A DNA stretch of 64,000 nt from JAAOIF01 sp965206195 (GCA_965206195.1 CBDBIZ010000011.1:806001-870000), one strand, 5' to 3'; positions 45,491 through 54,921 are shown, counted from the stretch's first letter. The notes: generated by a model from the letters alone, not told the origin. Program-made: numbers and translations.

Positions 45491-46693
45491 TTAATTAAAC
45501 CCCTCAAGTGCTTTTATTGTATCGGCAATTAGATGAAATGAACCCCACACAACAATGTGTGAATAGCTGCAATCACGCAGTGCCAGTTTTAGTGCTTGTT
45601 GTGTGCTTTCACAGGCCTGAATATTATCACTTAGTGCAAACTGATTACTTAAATCCTTAATTTGAATAGCGCGTTGATTGTTCAGCCTAGGTAGCAACCA
45701 CTTGTCCACTTTGGAGCGCATCACTTCAATCATGTGCTTAATATCTTTGTCTTTCATGACGGCAAAAATAGCCAGGGTTGGTTGTTGGTATTGGGTTAAT
45801 TCATTTGCCAACACTTTTGCCGCAGCGGGATTGTGAGCAACGTCTAAGATAAGCGTTTTATTGGCAATGGTTTGAGTTTGCAATCTCGCTGTAATTGTGG
45901 CATTTTTAATGCCCATTTTAAGACTAGCTTGGCTGATTGGAAAAGACACCTCAAGTGCTGCTATGGCTTGGATTGCTGCTTGTGCATTATGCTTTTGGTG
46001 TGCACCCAATAGGCTTATTTCACCCAGGTAGGGCGTACTGATAAGCTCAAGTTTCGCACCCACTATGTCGGCTTGTTGTTGAATGGATTTTGGTGGCTGT
46101 ATATCGGTACAAATACACGGCTTGTTGCGGCGCATGATGCCTGTTTTTTCAAAACCAATCTGTTCCCGCGTATTACCCAAATAATCACTGTGGTCAATGG
46201 CAATATTGGTAATCACGCATACATCGGCATCGACTATATTGACTGCGTCTAGCCGACCACCCAAGCCGACCTCAAGCACGGCAATATCAACTTTTTGTTT
46301 GGTGAATATCAGCAAGGCTGCCAGGGTTGAAAACTCGAAATAGGTTAAAGAAATACTACCACGCGCCAGCTCAATCTGTTCAAAGGCATCACAAATTTGT
46401 GCGTCATTAACGAGTTGCCCGTTAATAGTAAAACGCTCGTTATAAGTGAGTATATGTGGTGAACTGAATTTACCTACTTTGATATTTGCATATTGGCAGA
46501 TGCTATCAATAAAGGTAGCTGTTGAGCCTTTGCCATTAGTCCCAGCGATGCTAATCACCTTAAACGATATGCCATTTGCAAATAATTGCATATAGACTTG
46601 TTGAACGCGCTCAAGCCCTAGGTCAATTTCTTGGTTATGCAAGCCTTCTTGATAGCTTAGCCAATCATTCATAGAACGGCTTATTCTTCCCAA
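45491..46693 (-). CDS. folC: Folylpolyglutamate/dihydrofolate synthase
   Basis: 400 residues, Mur-ligase type. P-loop IAGTNGKGSTATF near 45-57; GKFSSPHILTYNERF, EVGLGGRLDAVN and LDVAHNPAA are further family motifs. It adds glutamate to dihydropteroate and folates. The start at 46693 overlaps the fxsA end by 13 bp. Part of the fxsA-folC-cvpA-purF-metZ minus-strand run. Confidence 0.93.
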   Translation of the reverse strand: MGRISRSMNDWLSYQEGLHNQEIDLGLERVQQVYMQLFANGISFKVISIAGTNGKGSTATFIDSICQYANIKVGKFSSPHILTYNERFTINGQLVNDAQICDAFEQIELARGSISLTYFEFSTLAALLIFTKQKVDIAVLEVGLGGRLDAVNIVDADVCVITNIAIDHSDYLGNTREQIGFEKTGIMRRNKPCICTDIQPPKSIQQQADIVGAKLELISTPYLGEISLLGAHQKHNAQAAIQAIAALEVSFPISQASLKMGIKNATITARLQTQTIANKTLILDVAHNPAAAKVLANELTQYQQPTLAIFAVMKDKDIKHMIEVMRSKVDKWLLPRLNNQRAIQIKDLSNQFALSDNIQACESTQQALKLALRDCSYSHIVVWGSFHLIADTIKALEGFN

Positions 46694-47133
46694 AATTCTC
46701 CCTCAATGGTGTTGTCTGGTTTGTTTTTTTGGCTGGGTTTTTTGGCTGGCGACTGTTGAGAAAATCGTGTGGTTGGTGTGCTAAATAGTATTTTTGTATT
46801 ATTGGCAATTTTGTTGATGATGATTTTTCTTGACCACGGCATTAACCCCAGAAGTCCAACTCCATCGGTGATAAAACCAGGGGTTAATAATAAAATGCCA
46901 GAGATCACAATTACCACACCTTCGAGCATTTCAAAGGCTGGAGTTTGCCCAAGTGCGGTTTTTTCTTGTACTTTTGCTAAGGTTGAAAACCCTTGTTGCT
47001 TGAGTAGCGTTGAACCAATCAGTGCAGTAATTATCACTAAAAGTATGGTAGAAAGCCCACCAATAGACTCACCAACTGAGACTAATACATAAATCTCAAA
47101 CAAGGTCATCACTATAAAAATTGGAAATAGCAT
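46681..47133 (-). CDS. fxsA: FxsA-family membrane protein
   Basis: 150 residues: helices near 2-20, 25-42 and 70-95, with FEIYVLVSVGESIGGLSTIL and GILLLTPGFITDGVGLLGLM, both typical of FxsA. E. coli FxsA affects F-plasmid exclusion of phage T7; the cellular role is unclear. The C-terminus is basic and disordered. It is 1 bp downstream of trmB and overlaps folC. Confidence 0.85.
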   Translation of the reverse strand: MLFPIFIVMTLFEIYVLVSVGESIGGLSTILLVIITALIGSTLLKQQGFSTLAKVQEKTALGQTPAFEMLEGVVIVISGILLLTPGFITDGVGLLGLMPWSRKIIINKIANNTKILFSTPTTRFSQQSPAKKPSQKNKPDNTIEGEFWEE

Positions 47134-47134
47134 A

Positions 47135-47806
47135 TTATTTCTCGTTAGTAAAAATTAAATCCCAAGTTCTGTGCCCCAGCCGTTCGCCGCGTTTTTCGAA
47201 CTTGGTAATGGGTCGGTGTTCAGGTCGTATTGAGTATTTATGGGCAGCTTGGGTGTTTTTAAAGTTTGGATGAGATTCTAATACTGCCATCATTTGTTGC
47301 GCATAATGTTGCCAATCGGTTGCCATATGCACCACGCCACCAGTGGTGATTTTTTGTACAAGCAAGTCTAAAAAATCAGTTTGCACCAGTCGGCGTTTAT
47401 GGTGTTTTTTCTTATGCCACGGATCAGGAAAAAATAATTGCAAAGTATCAATGCTATTGTCGCCTAAATTATTTTTCAAAACTTCTAGCGCATCAGCATT
47501 GATGATTTTTAAATTATTCAACTGTTGTTTGCGTGCTTCGTTGATTAAGCGCCCAATGCCCGCCTCATAAACTTCAATGCCAAGGAAATTTTTGTCAGGT
47601 GCGTTAATTGCCATCTCTAATAGACTATCGCCATTACCAAAACCCACTTCTAAAATCACTGGCTGCTGTTTGACAAATATTTGGGCTAAATCAAGTTTGG
47701 TAGTGCCAATATTAATACCATAAATTGACCAAAACTCATTTAACCCTGATTTTTGCCCTGCTGTTAGTCGCCCAGAACGCCTAACAAAACTTTGAGTCAT
47801 TCTCAC
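47135..47806 (-). CDS. trmB: tRNA (guanine-N7-)-methyltransferase
   Basis: 223 residues. SAM site VILEVGFGNGDSLLEMA near 49-65, LGIEVYEAGIGRLI, and the tRNA/catalytic region LQLFFPDPWHKKKHHKRRL near 120-138, the TrmB signature. It methylates G46 in the tRNA variable loop. The start may be the second ATG (47800). It forms the head of the fxsA-folC run. Confidence 0.94.
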   Translation of the reverse strand: MRMTQSFVRRSGRLTAGQKSGLNEFWSIYGINIGTTKLDLAQIFVKQQPVILEVGFGNGDSLLEMAINAPDKNFLGIEVYEAGIGRLINEARKQQLNNLKIINADALEVLKNNLGDNSIDTLQLFFPDPWHKKKHHKRRLVQTDFLDLLVQKITTGGVVHMATDWQHYAQQMMAVLESHPNFKNTQAAHKYSIRPEHRPITKFEKRGERLGHRTWDLIFTNEK

Positions 47807-47827
47807 AGCTTAAAGTCAACGTTTCAA

Positions 47828-48235
47828 CTAGTTATCCACATCATCAGTATCAAGTTGCCCACTCATGCGGCGACGAATGTGCGACCAACTCATACCAATT
47901 GACAAAATGAATGCCAAAATCGCTAGTATCACCCAGGTAAAAGCATTCGTTTGCTCTAAATTGAGCCAACCCAAATCAATAAATAACCAGATTAAAAAGC
48001 CAAAAAATACACTCGCCAACCCTAAGCCAATTGGCCCGAGTGAGCGCAAACTAGCACGAATAAAAATCACCCAGCCGATCAATAGAGCGATGCCGCCCAA
48101 GCCTTTTAGCGGCTCGAACTCGCCATCCATAATCCAGCTGATAAAATTGTATTGACTGGGATTAAAGGTTAAAAATACCAACACCAAAGCCAAACTTAGG
48201 CGTATTAAAAATCCTGAAAAGGTCAGTTGTTTCAT
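47828..48235 (-). CDS. DUF6524-like small membrane protein
   Basis: 135 residues with four hydrophobic helices (about 8-26, 43-62, 66-88, 95-115). Recognised only as similar to a family of small inner-membrane proteins of unknown role: FLIRLSLALVLVFLTFNPSQ YNFISWI at the N-terminus and GGIALLIGWVIFIRASLRSLG are the typical segments. A GGAGAG ribosome site precedes the ATG. Possibly in one unit with trmB downstream. Confidence 0.65.
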   Translation of the reverse strand: MKQLTFSGFLIRLSLALVLVFLTFNPSQYNFISWIMDGEFEPLKGLGGIALLIGWVIFIRASLRSLGPIGLGLASVFFGFLIWLFIDLGWLNLEQTNAFTWVILAILAFILSIGMSWSHIRRRMSGQLDTDDVDN

Positions 48236-48451
48236 ATTCTCTCCTTTTTAAAAATTAACTATTTTACCGTTTGCTTGTTCATAATCGCAGCCCTTTACAT
48301 CAAATATGCAAAGAGCTTATTTAGTTGTAAAGACTGTTTCGTTAATGTAGAAGCTGCTGATAATTCACAGTGCTTTTTCTTATTTTTTAAAGCAGGTGAG
48401 TGGGTTTTGATAGAGTCAGCAATTCAAGGGCGTTAAATACGGCAAAAAAAC

Positions 48452-49711
48452 TTAATCAAAAATCACGCTAAAAGTTGACCCTTGTCCTTGTTTGCTATCA
48501 ATTACAAGCCTGCCTTTATTTTTCAATACTGCCTGATTAACAATGCATAACCCTAAACCAGTGCCTTGGATTTGCTTAGTATGTGCCTCTTTAGAGCGAT
48601 AAAATGGCTCTATTAGTCTGGATTTGTCTTCTTCATCAAAGCCCCTACCTTGGTCAATCACTTTTAATGTTGGGCGATTATCGACAACCCGCCACAGCAC
48701 TTTTACTTCATCGTCACTATATTTAAGCGCGTTTTCAATCAAATTAAATATCATGCTATAGATTTGTGAATGCACACCATCAATTGTTAATTTTTCATCA
48801 ATATCGTAAACAACTCTATGTTCAAAATCACTGGTATTGTAAATATTGCCTACCACTTCATCAACTAACAACCCGATGTTGATGGCTTCAAACTTACTAA
48901 CTTGCACTTCGCTATTTTCTAATCCTGACAGCATCAACAAATCAGCAACCAAAGTGGTTATACGCTGTGAATGCTGATAAGCCTTATCAACCATAAATTT
49001 AGCATCCATTGAAAGATTTGGGTTCTGATTAAGCATTTCTAAATAACCATTAATAATTGTCAATGGTGTTCTCAATTCATGCGAAGTATTGGAGATAAAA
49101 GTTGTTCTGAGCTTTTCTAAACGTCTTTTGTCTGAGACATCTCGTATGCTTAGAATACGTGTATCTTTGCTGAGTTTTGAAATGGCAATCGCCAAGATAA
49201 TGTTTTCATTTGTTGGAGACTGCATCTGAAATTCAGACAAATCTGGCTTTGAGAGCATGGTTTGGAATTCTGAACTTCTAAAAATATTACTAATTCTAAT
49301 GCCAACATTTTTTTTACGATTTAGGCCGAGAATTTTTCCAGCATCTTTACTCAACCATTGAATCTCACTATCGGCATTAATCACAACCGTTGGATAAGGA
49401 AACGAGCGCAGTACTTCATTAAATCTTATTATCAATTTTTGGTAACTTTTTTTTGATTTTTTTTGCTTATTTTTGAGTTTAACTATATTACCAATTATTC
49501 CACCTATAGTGCCTGATGTATAAGGTGTTTGCTCCGTGATTGCGCCTTTGTAGAGCCAGTTTTCCAACTCAAACAAGCCAGATAACAACCAAATAATATA
49601 GGCAAACAACATCAATAACAAAAACTGCCAAATGTAGCCACTTAATAAGCCGACTACAATTGCAATTAGCACAACCCACAACAGTCTAAGTTTTTCTGTC
49701 TTTTTATTCAC
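48452..49711 (-). CDS. phoR: PhoR-type sensor histidine kinase
   Basis: 419 residues from GTG 49711. Two N-terminal helices (about 8-46), a PAS-like domain (about 90-190, YPTVVINADSEIQWLSKDAG), the phosphorylation site NTSHELRTPLTIINGYLEML near 210, and the ATPase motifs NLIENALKYS, DQGRGFDEED and GTGLGLCIV. The layout matches PhoR, the phosphate-starvation sensor. Its expected partner PhoB has been deleted (see 49716-49781), leaving it an orphan; whether it still functions is unknown. Confidence 0.88.
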   Translation of the reverse strand: MNKKTEKLRLLWVVLIAIVVGLLSGYIWQFLLLMLFAYIIWLLSGLFELENWLYKGAITEQTPYTSGTIGGIIGNIVKLKNKQKKSKKSYQKLIIRFNEVLRSFPYPTVVINADSEIQWLSKDAGKILGLNRKKNVGIRISNIFRSSEFQTMLSKPDLSEFQMQSPTNENIILAIAISKLSKDTRILSIRDVSDKRRLEKLRTTFISNTSHELRTPLTIINGYLEMLNQNPNLSMDAKFMVDKAYQHSQRITTLVADLLMLSGLENSEVQVSKFEAINIGLLVDEVVGNIYNTSDFEHRVVYDIDEKLTIDGVHSQIYSMIFNLIENALKYSDDEVKVLWRVVDNRPTLKVIDQGRGFDEEDKSRLIEPFYRSKEAHTKQIQGTGLGLCIVNQAVLKNKGRLVIDSKQGQGSTFSVIFD

Positions 49712-49715
49712 GCAT

Positions 49716-49781
49716 TTATCTCACATCGGTTTCTAGGCGATAACCTGACACTTTAGAGGTCATATTAGTTGTCTTAGTCAA
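49716..49781 (-). pseudogene. phoB deletion scar (start and end only)
   Basis: A 21-codon frame with a good ribosome site (GGAGG, 8 bases before TTG 49781) reads MTKTTNMTSKVSGYRLETDVR then stop, counting TTG as Met. SGYRLE close to the stop is how OmpR/PhoB regulators end, and the frame stands directly before phoR, where phoB belongs. The sequence is best read as an in-frame internal deletion that removed nearly all of phoB. Confidence 0.6.
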
Positions 49782-49907
49782 AAAAAATCCTCCAAACTTT
49801 ATTTTAGGTCAAGTTGTTCATTTTAACTTACACGAGTACTTTGCAAACAAGCAAACAAGTTCAGAATTAATGCAATAATTCACAAATTACCCATGTTAAA
49901 GATACGT

Positions 49908-49931
49908 GCAGATAAGCCTATCTGCTATAAT
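49908..49931 (+). promoter_or_regulatory. accA promoter with overlapping palindrome
   Basis: TGCTATAAT at 49923-49931 is an extended -10 box. It abuts a perfect inverted repeat GCAGATA-AGCC-TATCTGC at 49908-49925, which fills the spacer of the promoter. This position suits a repressor operator. The factor is unknown. Confidence 0.55.
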
Positions 49932-49964
49932 TTCTAACATTTAGTTGATCAATTTACCATTCGT

Positions 49965-50915
49965 ATGGACTTAGATTATCTCGACTTTGAGCAGCCGATT
50001 GCAGAGTTAGAAAACAAAATTGATGCTCTTCATAATATTGAACACAAAGTTGATATTGTTGAAGAAATGCGGGCACTCAAAGAAAAAAGCACACTATTAA
50101 CAAAAAAGATTTTTGCTTGTTTATCAGATTGGCAAATCTCGCAACTTGCTCGTCATGCAAAACGTTTGCACACACTAGATTATATTAGTACAGTGTTTGA
50201 TGAATTTAGCGAACTACATGGAGACCGCGCCTACGGTGATGACCGCGCCATTATTGGCGGTATTGCTAAATTAGACGGCCAATCACTGATGTTTATTGGC
50301 CAACAAAAAGGACGCAGTACTCAAGAAAAGCTCAAGCATAACTTTGGCATGCCTCGCCCTGAAGGTTATCGTAAGGCTTTACGTTTGATGAAAATGGCAG
50401 AAAAATTTTCATTGCCAGTGGTTACTTTTATCGACACGCCAGGTGCTTATCCAGGCATTGGCGCAGAAGAGCGTGGTCAAAGCGAGGCAATTGCCAAAAA
50501 CCTGTTCGAGATGTCAACTTTAGCAACACCGATTATCTCTGTGGTAATTGGGGAGGGTGGCTCAGGTGGCGCGCTAGCGATTGGTGTGGCAGATGTTATG
50601 ATGATGTTTGAATACAGCATTTATTCAGTGATTTCCCCAGAGGGTTGTGCTTCTATTTTGTATAAAGATGTCGCCAAGGCAAATATTGCAGCCGAATCAC
50701 TTAAGTTAACCAGCACCCACCTAAAAGAATTAGGCTTGATTGACGTTATCATTGCCGAGCCGCTAGGCGGGATTCACCGCAATCCAGATGAGGCACAAGT
50801 ATTACTTAAAGACGCACTCAAGCAACAACTACAAGCACTTAGCAAAATTAACACCGACCAACTCACTCAAAAACGTGCAGAGAAACTATTAAGCTTTGGA
50901 AAATTTAAAGAATAA
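49965..50915 (+). CDS. accA: Acetyl-CoA carboxylase carboxyltransferase alpha subunit
   Basis: 316 residues, crotonase fold. HGDRAYGDDRAIIGGIAKLDG near 85-105, VTFIDTPGAYPGIGAEERGQ and IGEGGSGGALAIGVAD are the AccA signature stretches. With AccD it transfers carboxyl from biotin to acetyl-CoA, giving malonyl-CoA. The length is normal. Its own promoter lies at about 49926. The 3-prime end overlaps tilS by 20 bp. Confidence 0.95.
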   Translation: MDLDYLDFEQPIAELENKIDALHNIEHKVDIVEEMRALKEKSTLLTKKIFACLSDWQISQLARHAKRLHTLDYISTVFDEFSELHGDRAYGDDRAIIGGIAKLDGQSLMFIGQQKGRSTQEKLKHNFGMPRPEGYRKALRLMKMAEKFSLPVVTFIDTPGAYPGIGAEERGQSEAIAKNLFEMSTLATPIISVVIGEGGSGGALAIGVADVMMMFEYSIYSVISPEGCASILYKDVAKANIAAESLKLTSTHLKELGLIDVIIAEPLGGIHRNPDEAQVLLKDALKQQLQALSKINTDQLTQKRAEKLLSFGKFKE

Positions 50916-52107
50916 AAACCTAAAGGATAAAAGTCTAAACAACAAAGACCCTTACCTGCAAGGCAAGCAACTTGTTGTAGCTTTGAGCGGCGGGATTGAT
51001 TCGGTTGTACTGCTACACTACTTGAATGTGCATTGCCCGAATAATCTACGCGCCATCCATTGCAATCATCATCTATCAACACACTGCGGTCAATGGGCTG
51101 AGTTTTGTCAAAACCTATGTCAAAGCCTAGCTATTGAATATTTAAATGTGGATATATTTATCAAAGATAGCACTAATATCGAAGAAAATGCACGTAAAAG
51201 ACGTTATCGTGAATTATCAAACAATCTCAACAAAGACGAAGTATTGTGTACTGCACATCATCAAAACGACCAGGCTGAAACCCTGTTATTGCAACTGTTT
51301 CGTGGCAGTGGTGTAGCAGGGCTTGCTGCCATGCCAAAATCAAAGCCTATCGGCAAAGGCACCCATTATCGTCCTTTTTTGACGGTCAAAAAATCGACTA
51401 TTATTGAATATGCGCAGAAAAATAAACTGTCTTGGATTGGTGATAATAGCAATACAGATACCAATCTTCGACGAAATTTTGTACGCTTAGAAATTATTCC
51501 AAAGTTAGAAAATGTTTATAAAAACTTAACCAAAACTCTTGCTCGTAGTGCCAAACATCAAGCTGAAACATTGCAACTCATCCAAGACTTAGCCTTGATT
51601 GATATTCAAAAGCAACAATTAATTAATCAGAATAATCGACTCAATGTTACTAATTTAAAAAAGTTGGATTTAATTCGAGTCAAAAATGTCATTAGACACC
51701 ATTTAAATACGCTAGATTTTCTAATGCCTAGTAATAAAATTATGACCCAAATTATTGGACTATTATTCTTAAAGACCGATGCACAGCCTTTAGTCAGTTG
51801 GAGTCAGTTTGAAGTCAGACGCTATAAAAATGAATTATATTTTATTAACACCCAGGCAAACAAAGACAAAAATACAGACTTTTGCCCATTTTTTGAGGAG
51901 TTTAAAGACTTGCCAAATTTTTCTATTCGTTATCGCGTTGAGGGGCAGCGTGTCAAATTACCCGGCAAAACACATAGTCAGTCACTCAAAAAAATTTTAC
52001 AAGAGGCTAGTATTGCGCCGTGGGAGCGCAATACATTGAAGATGTATTATGTTGATAATGAATTACGTGCGATGGAGCGCATTGGCAAAATAGCGCAATC
52101 TGATTAA
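50896..52107 (+). CDS. tilS: tRNA(Ile)-lysidine synthase
   Basis: 403 residues. PP-loop ALSGGIDSVVLLH with SGGIDS at 31-36, AIHCNHHLS and TAHHQNDQAETLLLQLFRGSG are the TilS N-terminal domain; the C-terminal tRNA-binding part ends at GKIAQSD. It changes C34 of tRNA-Ile(CAU) to lysidine, which is essential. The start is a TTG inside the end of accA; no ATG is available before the PP-loop, so this start is uncertain. accA-tilS is a common pair. Confidence 0.9.
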   Translation: MENLKNKNLKDKSLNNKDPYLQGKQLVVALSGGIDSVVLLHYLNVHCPNNLRAIHCNHHLSTHCGQWAEFCQNLCQSLAIEYLNVDIFIKDSTNIEENARKRRYRELSNNLNKDEVLCTAHHQNDQAETLLLQLFRGSGVAGLAAMPKSKPIGKGTHYRPFLTVKKSTIIEYAQKNKLSWIGDNSNTDTNLRRNFVRLEIIPKLENVYKNLTKTLARSAKHQAETLQLIQDLALIDIQKQQLINQNNRLNVTNLKKLDLIRVKNVIRHHLNTLDFLMPSNKIMTQIIGLLFLKTDAQPLVSWSQFEVRRYKNELYFINTQANKDKNTDFCPFFEEFKDLPNFSIRYRVEGQRVKLPGKTHSQSLKKILQEASIAPWERNTLKMYYVDNELRAMERIGKIAQSD

Positions 52108-52114
52108 TAAATAA

Positions 52115-52555
52115 TCATTTATAAGGATTGGCAATATCTAAGGTTTGCAAAATTTTCACCTCCAATGCTTCCATGACCTGCGCCTGCTTAGAGTCAATAT
52201 GGTCATAACCCAGTAGATGCAAAGTGCCGTGAATTGCCATATGTATTAAATGATTCTCAAAAGTTTTGTGTTGCGCCTTCGCCTCATCTGCCACCACTTC
52301 AGTACAAATCACCACATCACCTAAGATGGCTTGGTTAATTTCAATCGGCAAATCACTTGGAAATGACAACACATTGGTAGGCCTTTGTTGATTGCGATAA
52401 GCACTATTCAACGCTTGAATCTCAGTCTTTTCAACTAATCGAACCAATAGTTCGCTCTCACTTTGATTTGAATTTTCCAAGACATTTTGCAAAATATTCA
52501 TCAGATTTGATTCATCAACTGGCGCATCATCAGTCGTGTTTTGAATAACAACCAT
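52115..52555 (-). CDS. ybeY: Endoribonuclease YbeY
   Basis: 146 residues. The zinc site HMAIHGTLHLLGYDH (H-x3-H-x5-H) lies near 107-121; NVLSFPSDLP is also typical. YbeY matures 16S rRNA and takes part in ribosome quality control. It is convergent with tilS (7 bp apart) and divergent from priA. Confidence 0.93.
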   Translation of the reverse strand: MVVIQNTTDDAPVDESNLMNILQNVLENSNQSESELLVRLVEKTEIQALNSAYRNQQRPTNVLSFPSDLPIEINQAILGDVVICTEVVADEAKAQHKTFENHLIHMAIHGTLHLLGYDHIDSKQAQVMEALEVKILQTLDIANPYK

Positions 52556-52607
52556 TTAGTTTTGTTTAAGCATAAAATGGTTCATTTTATCGTATATCCT
52601 ACCCTTA

Positions 52608-54569
52608 ATGGCAATCATAAAAGTCGCTATTCCAGTGCCACTGAACAAAACTTTCGATTATGTATGCGACGATAAAGTAGTGGTTGGTGCACGTGTACGT
52701 GTGCCTTTTATTCGCAAAAAAGTCATCGGTGTTGTGCTCGGGCACAAACAAAAAAGCGCTTTTAAAAACCTAAAACATGTCGATAAAGTACTAGATGAAA
52801 TAGCAATTTTAGACAAACCTACTCTAGATTTTTTGTTTTGGGCAGCTCGTTATTATCATCATCCGATTGGTGAAGTTATCTTAGCAGCACTGCCTAAAAA
52901 CCTACGTTTAGGCAAAGATGCAATCATAAAAAAAACAACCAAATTATCCAGCAAAATTGATAAACCTGACTTTTCAATAACCGCAGAACAAAAGACTGCA
53001 ATTGAGAAAATTCTGACCTCAGAAAATAACTACCACAGCTTTTTGTTGCATGGCGTTACGGGCAGTGGCAAAACTGAAGTGTATTTAAACATTGCCCAGT
53101 CTGCACTTGATAAAGGCAAGCAAATATTAGTATTGGTGCCTGAAATTGGGCTCACACCGCAAATGATTGCGCACTTTGAATCACGACTTAAAACCAAAAT
53201 TGTTACCATTCATTCGCAACGTAATGAAACACAAAAACTCGATGCCTATCTAATGGCAAAAAATGACGAAGCGGGTGTGGTACTTGGCACGCGCAGTGCT
53301 ATTTTTGCCCCAATGCCAAACTTGGGACTAATTATTATTGATGAAGAGCATGATGTTTCGTTCAAGCAACAATCAAGCTTTCGTTATTCAGCCAGAGACT
53401 TGAGTTTTATTCGCGCAAAACAAGCTAACGTTCCTCTAATTTTAGGCACAGCGACACCTTCGCTAGAAACTTTAAAAAATGTAATGGATGAAAAAATCAC
53501 CTGTCTTAGATTGACCAAACGCGCTGGTGGTGCTCAGCTGCCAAAAGTTAGTTTGATTGATATGCGCTTGTATGCACATGGACTGTTATCTGAGTTATTG
53601 ATTGAAAAAATGCAACAATATTTAATCCATGGCAAACAAGTAATGTTGTTTATTAATCGGCGTGGCTATGCACCAATTTATTACTGTCAGGATTGTGCTT
53701 GGCAAGCGTGTTGTAACCGTTGTGATTCAACCTTGGTTTATCATCGTCACATTAACCGACTCAAATGCCACCACTGTGGCGATGAACAAATGCCTGATGC
53801 CGTGTGTCCAGAGTGCCAACAGTTTAGCCTTAAGGTGCTGGGTTATGGCACAGAAAGACTACAAGAGACTTTAATATCACATTTTGCTAATATTCCTATT
53901 ATTCGCATTGACCGTGATACCACACGGCGTAAAAAAGCCTTTGTCCAACATTTAGAGCAAATTAATTCTGGCGAGCCTTGTATTATTGTTGGCACACAAA
54001 TGCTTGCCAAAGGCCATAATTTTTCTAATTTAGCAATGGTTGGAGTTTTAGATACCGATGCAGGATTGCTCTCACTTGATTTTCGAGCGAGTGAGCATTT
54101 GGCGCAATTGTTAACTCAAGTTTCTGGTCGTGCTGGTCGAAATACTGAACAAGGTGAAGTGATTATCCAAACGCGTTATCCCGAACATCCTATTTTTAAT
54201 TATGTGTTGTCTAATCGCTATACACAATTTGCCCACAATCTACTTAAACAACGCATGAGTGCTGCGTTGCCACCATTTTCACATCAAGCATTATTATGTG
54301 CAAACGCCAAAAACCAGCAAAATGCGCAGAATTTTTTGCAGGAAGTAGCAAATTTACTTAATAATATTAAAATTGAAGCAGTGGAAATTTGGGGGCCAGT
54401 TGCCAATGTGATTGAGAAAAAAGCAGGTTATTACTATTTCAACCTATATTTACAATCAGCCCAGCGCTCGGCACTACATAAATTACTGGCAACTTTTCAT
54501 CAACATCTTGATACCCTGAAGTTGAAAAATAAGGTTCGCTGGTATTTAGATATTGATCCTATTCAATAA
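52608..54569 (+). CDS. priA: Primosomal protein N-prime (PriA helicase)
   Basis: 653 residues. N-terminal DNA-binding domain (AIIKVAIPVPLNKTFDYVCDD-type start), Walker A HGVTGSGKTEVYL near 145-157, Walker B IIIDEEHD, zinc-binding Cys pairs (CQDC, CNRC, CHHC, CPEC) near 362-405, and GYGTERLQE. It restarts stalled replication forks. Somewhat shorter than E. coli PriA (732). The ATG follows a short leader without a clear ribosome site. Confidence 0.95.
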   Translation: MAIIKVAIPVPLNKTFDYVCDDKVVVGARVRVPFIRKKVIGVVLGHKQKSAFKNLKHVDKVLDEIAILDKPTLDFLFWAARYYHHPIGEVILAALPKNLRLGKDAIIKKTTKLSSKIDKPDFSITAEQKTAIEKILTSENNYHSFLLHGVTGSGKTEVYLNIAQSALDKGKQILVLVPEIGLTPQMIAHFESRLKTKIVTIHSQRNETQKLDAYLMAKNDEAGVVLGTRSAIFAPMPNLGLIIIDEEHDVSFKQQSSFRYSARDLSFIRAKQANVPLILGTATPSLETLKNVMDEKITCLRLTKRAGGAQLPKVSLIDMRLYAHGLLSELLIEKMQQYLIHGKQVMLFINRRGYAPIYYCQDCAWQACCNRCDSTLVYHRHINRLKCHHCGDEQMPDAVCPECQQFSLKVLGYGTERLQETLISHFANIPIIRIDRDTTRRKKAFVQHLEQINSGEPCIIVGTQMLAKGHNFSNLAMVGVLDTDAGLLSLDFRASEHLAQLLTQVSGRAGRNTEQGEVIIQTRYPEHPIFNYVLSNRYTQFAHNLLKQRMSAALPPFSHQALLCANAKNQQNAQNFLQEVANLLNNIKIEAVEIWGPVANVIEKKAGYYYFNLYLQSAQRSALHKLLATFHQHLDTLKLKNKVRWYLDIDPIQ

Positions 54570-54600
54570 TTGTCAAAAGCGCTAAGTTTGATGCCGTTTT

Positions 54601-54834
54601 TTACCCTTTTGGCTCTAAGCTACCCAATGTTAATTTCTCACACAAACCATTTGGCAAATCAATATAAGCGTCAAGTTGTCCGTCTTCAAGCGAATGCCCA
54701 GCGCAGACGTTAAGACTGGTGGAACAATCATTTTCACCCGCTAACACAACGCCAAAACACTGCTCTGCGCTCGCCGCATTGCTCAAACTTAATAGCATTG
54801 CACCTGCAAGTACCCCTGTTGTTTTGCTATTCAT
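54601..54834 (-). CDS. Bufferin-like (DUF2282/BufA1) cysteine peptide
   Basis: 77 residues from ATG 54834 (a GTG lies one codon upstream; AGGAG ribosome site). A signal peptide ends at ASA, followed by a short Cys-rich domain with four Cys: EQCFGV, ENDCST, NVCAGH and GLCEKL, ending LGSLEPKG. The pattern matches DUF2282/BufA1, the bufferin precursors, which in other bacteria are exported, modified at the two central Cys by an MNIO enzyme (BufB) with BufC, and protect against copper. No bufB or bufC is adjacent, so modification is unproven here. Confidence 0.75.
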   Translation of the reverse strand: MNSKTTGVLAGAMLLSLSNAASAEQCFGVVLAGENDCSTSLNVCAGHSLEDGQLDAYIDLPNGLCEKLTLGSLEPKG

Positions 54835-54921
54835 CACTCACTCCTAAGAAGTTATAAAAGTGTTGATTCTAACACTTTATTTAAATTCGTATCGATATTT
54901 TCCAGTAAAAATCCAATTTAT

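Noticed and set aside
48227..48436. A 69-codon frame on the plus strand between the DUF6524-like gene and phoR
   Set aside because: No ribosome site, no family likeness and antisense to the leader of the neighbouring gene; treated as chance.
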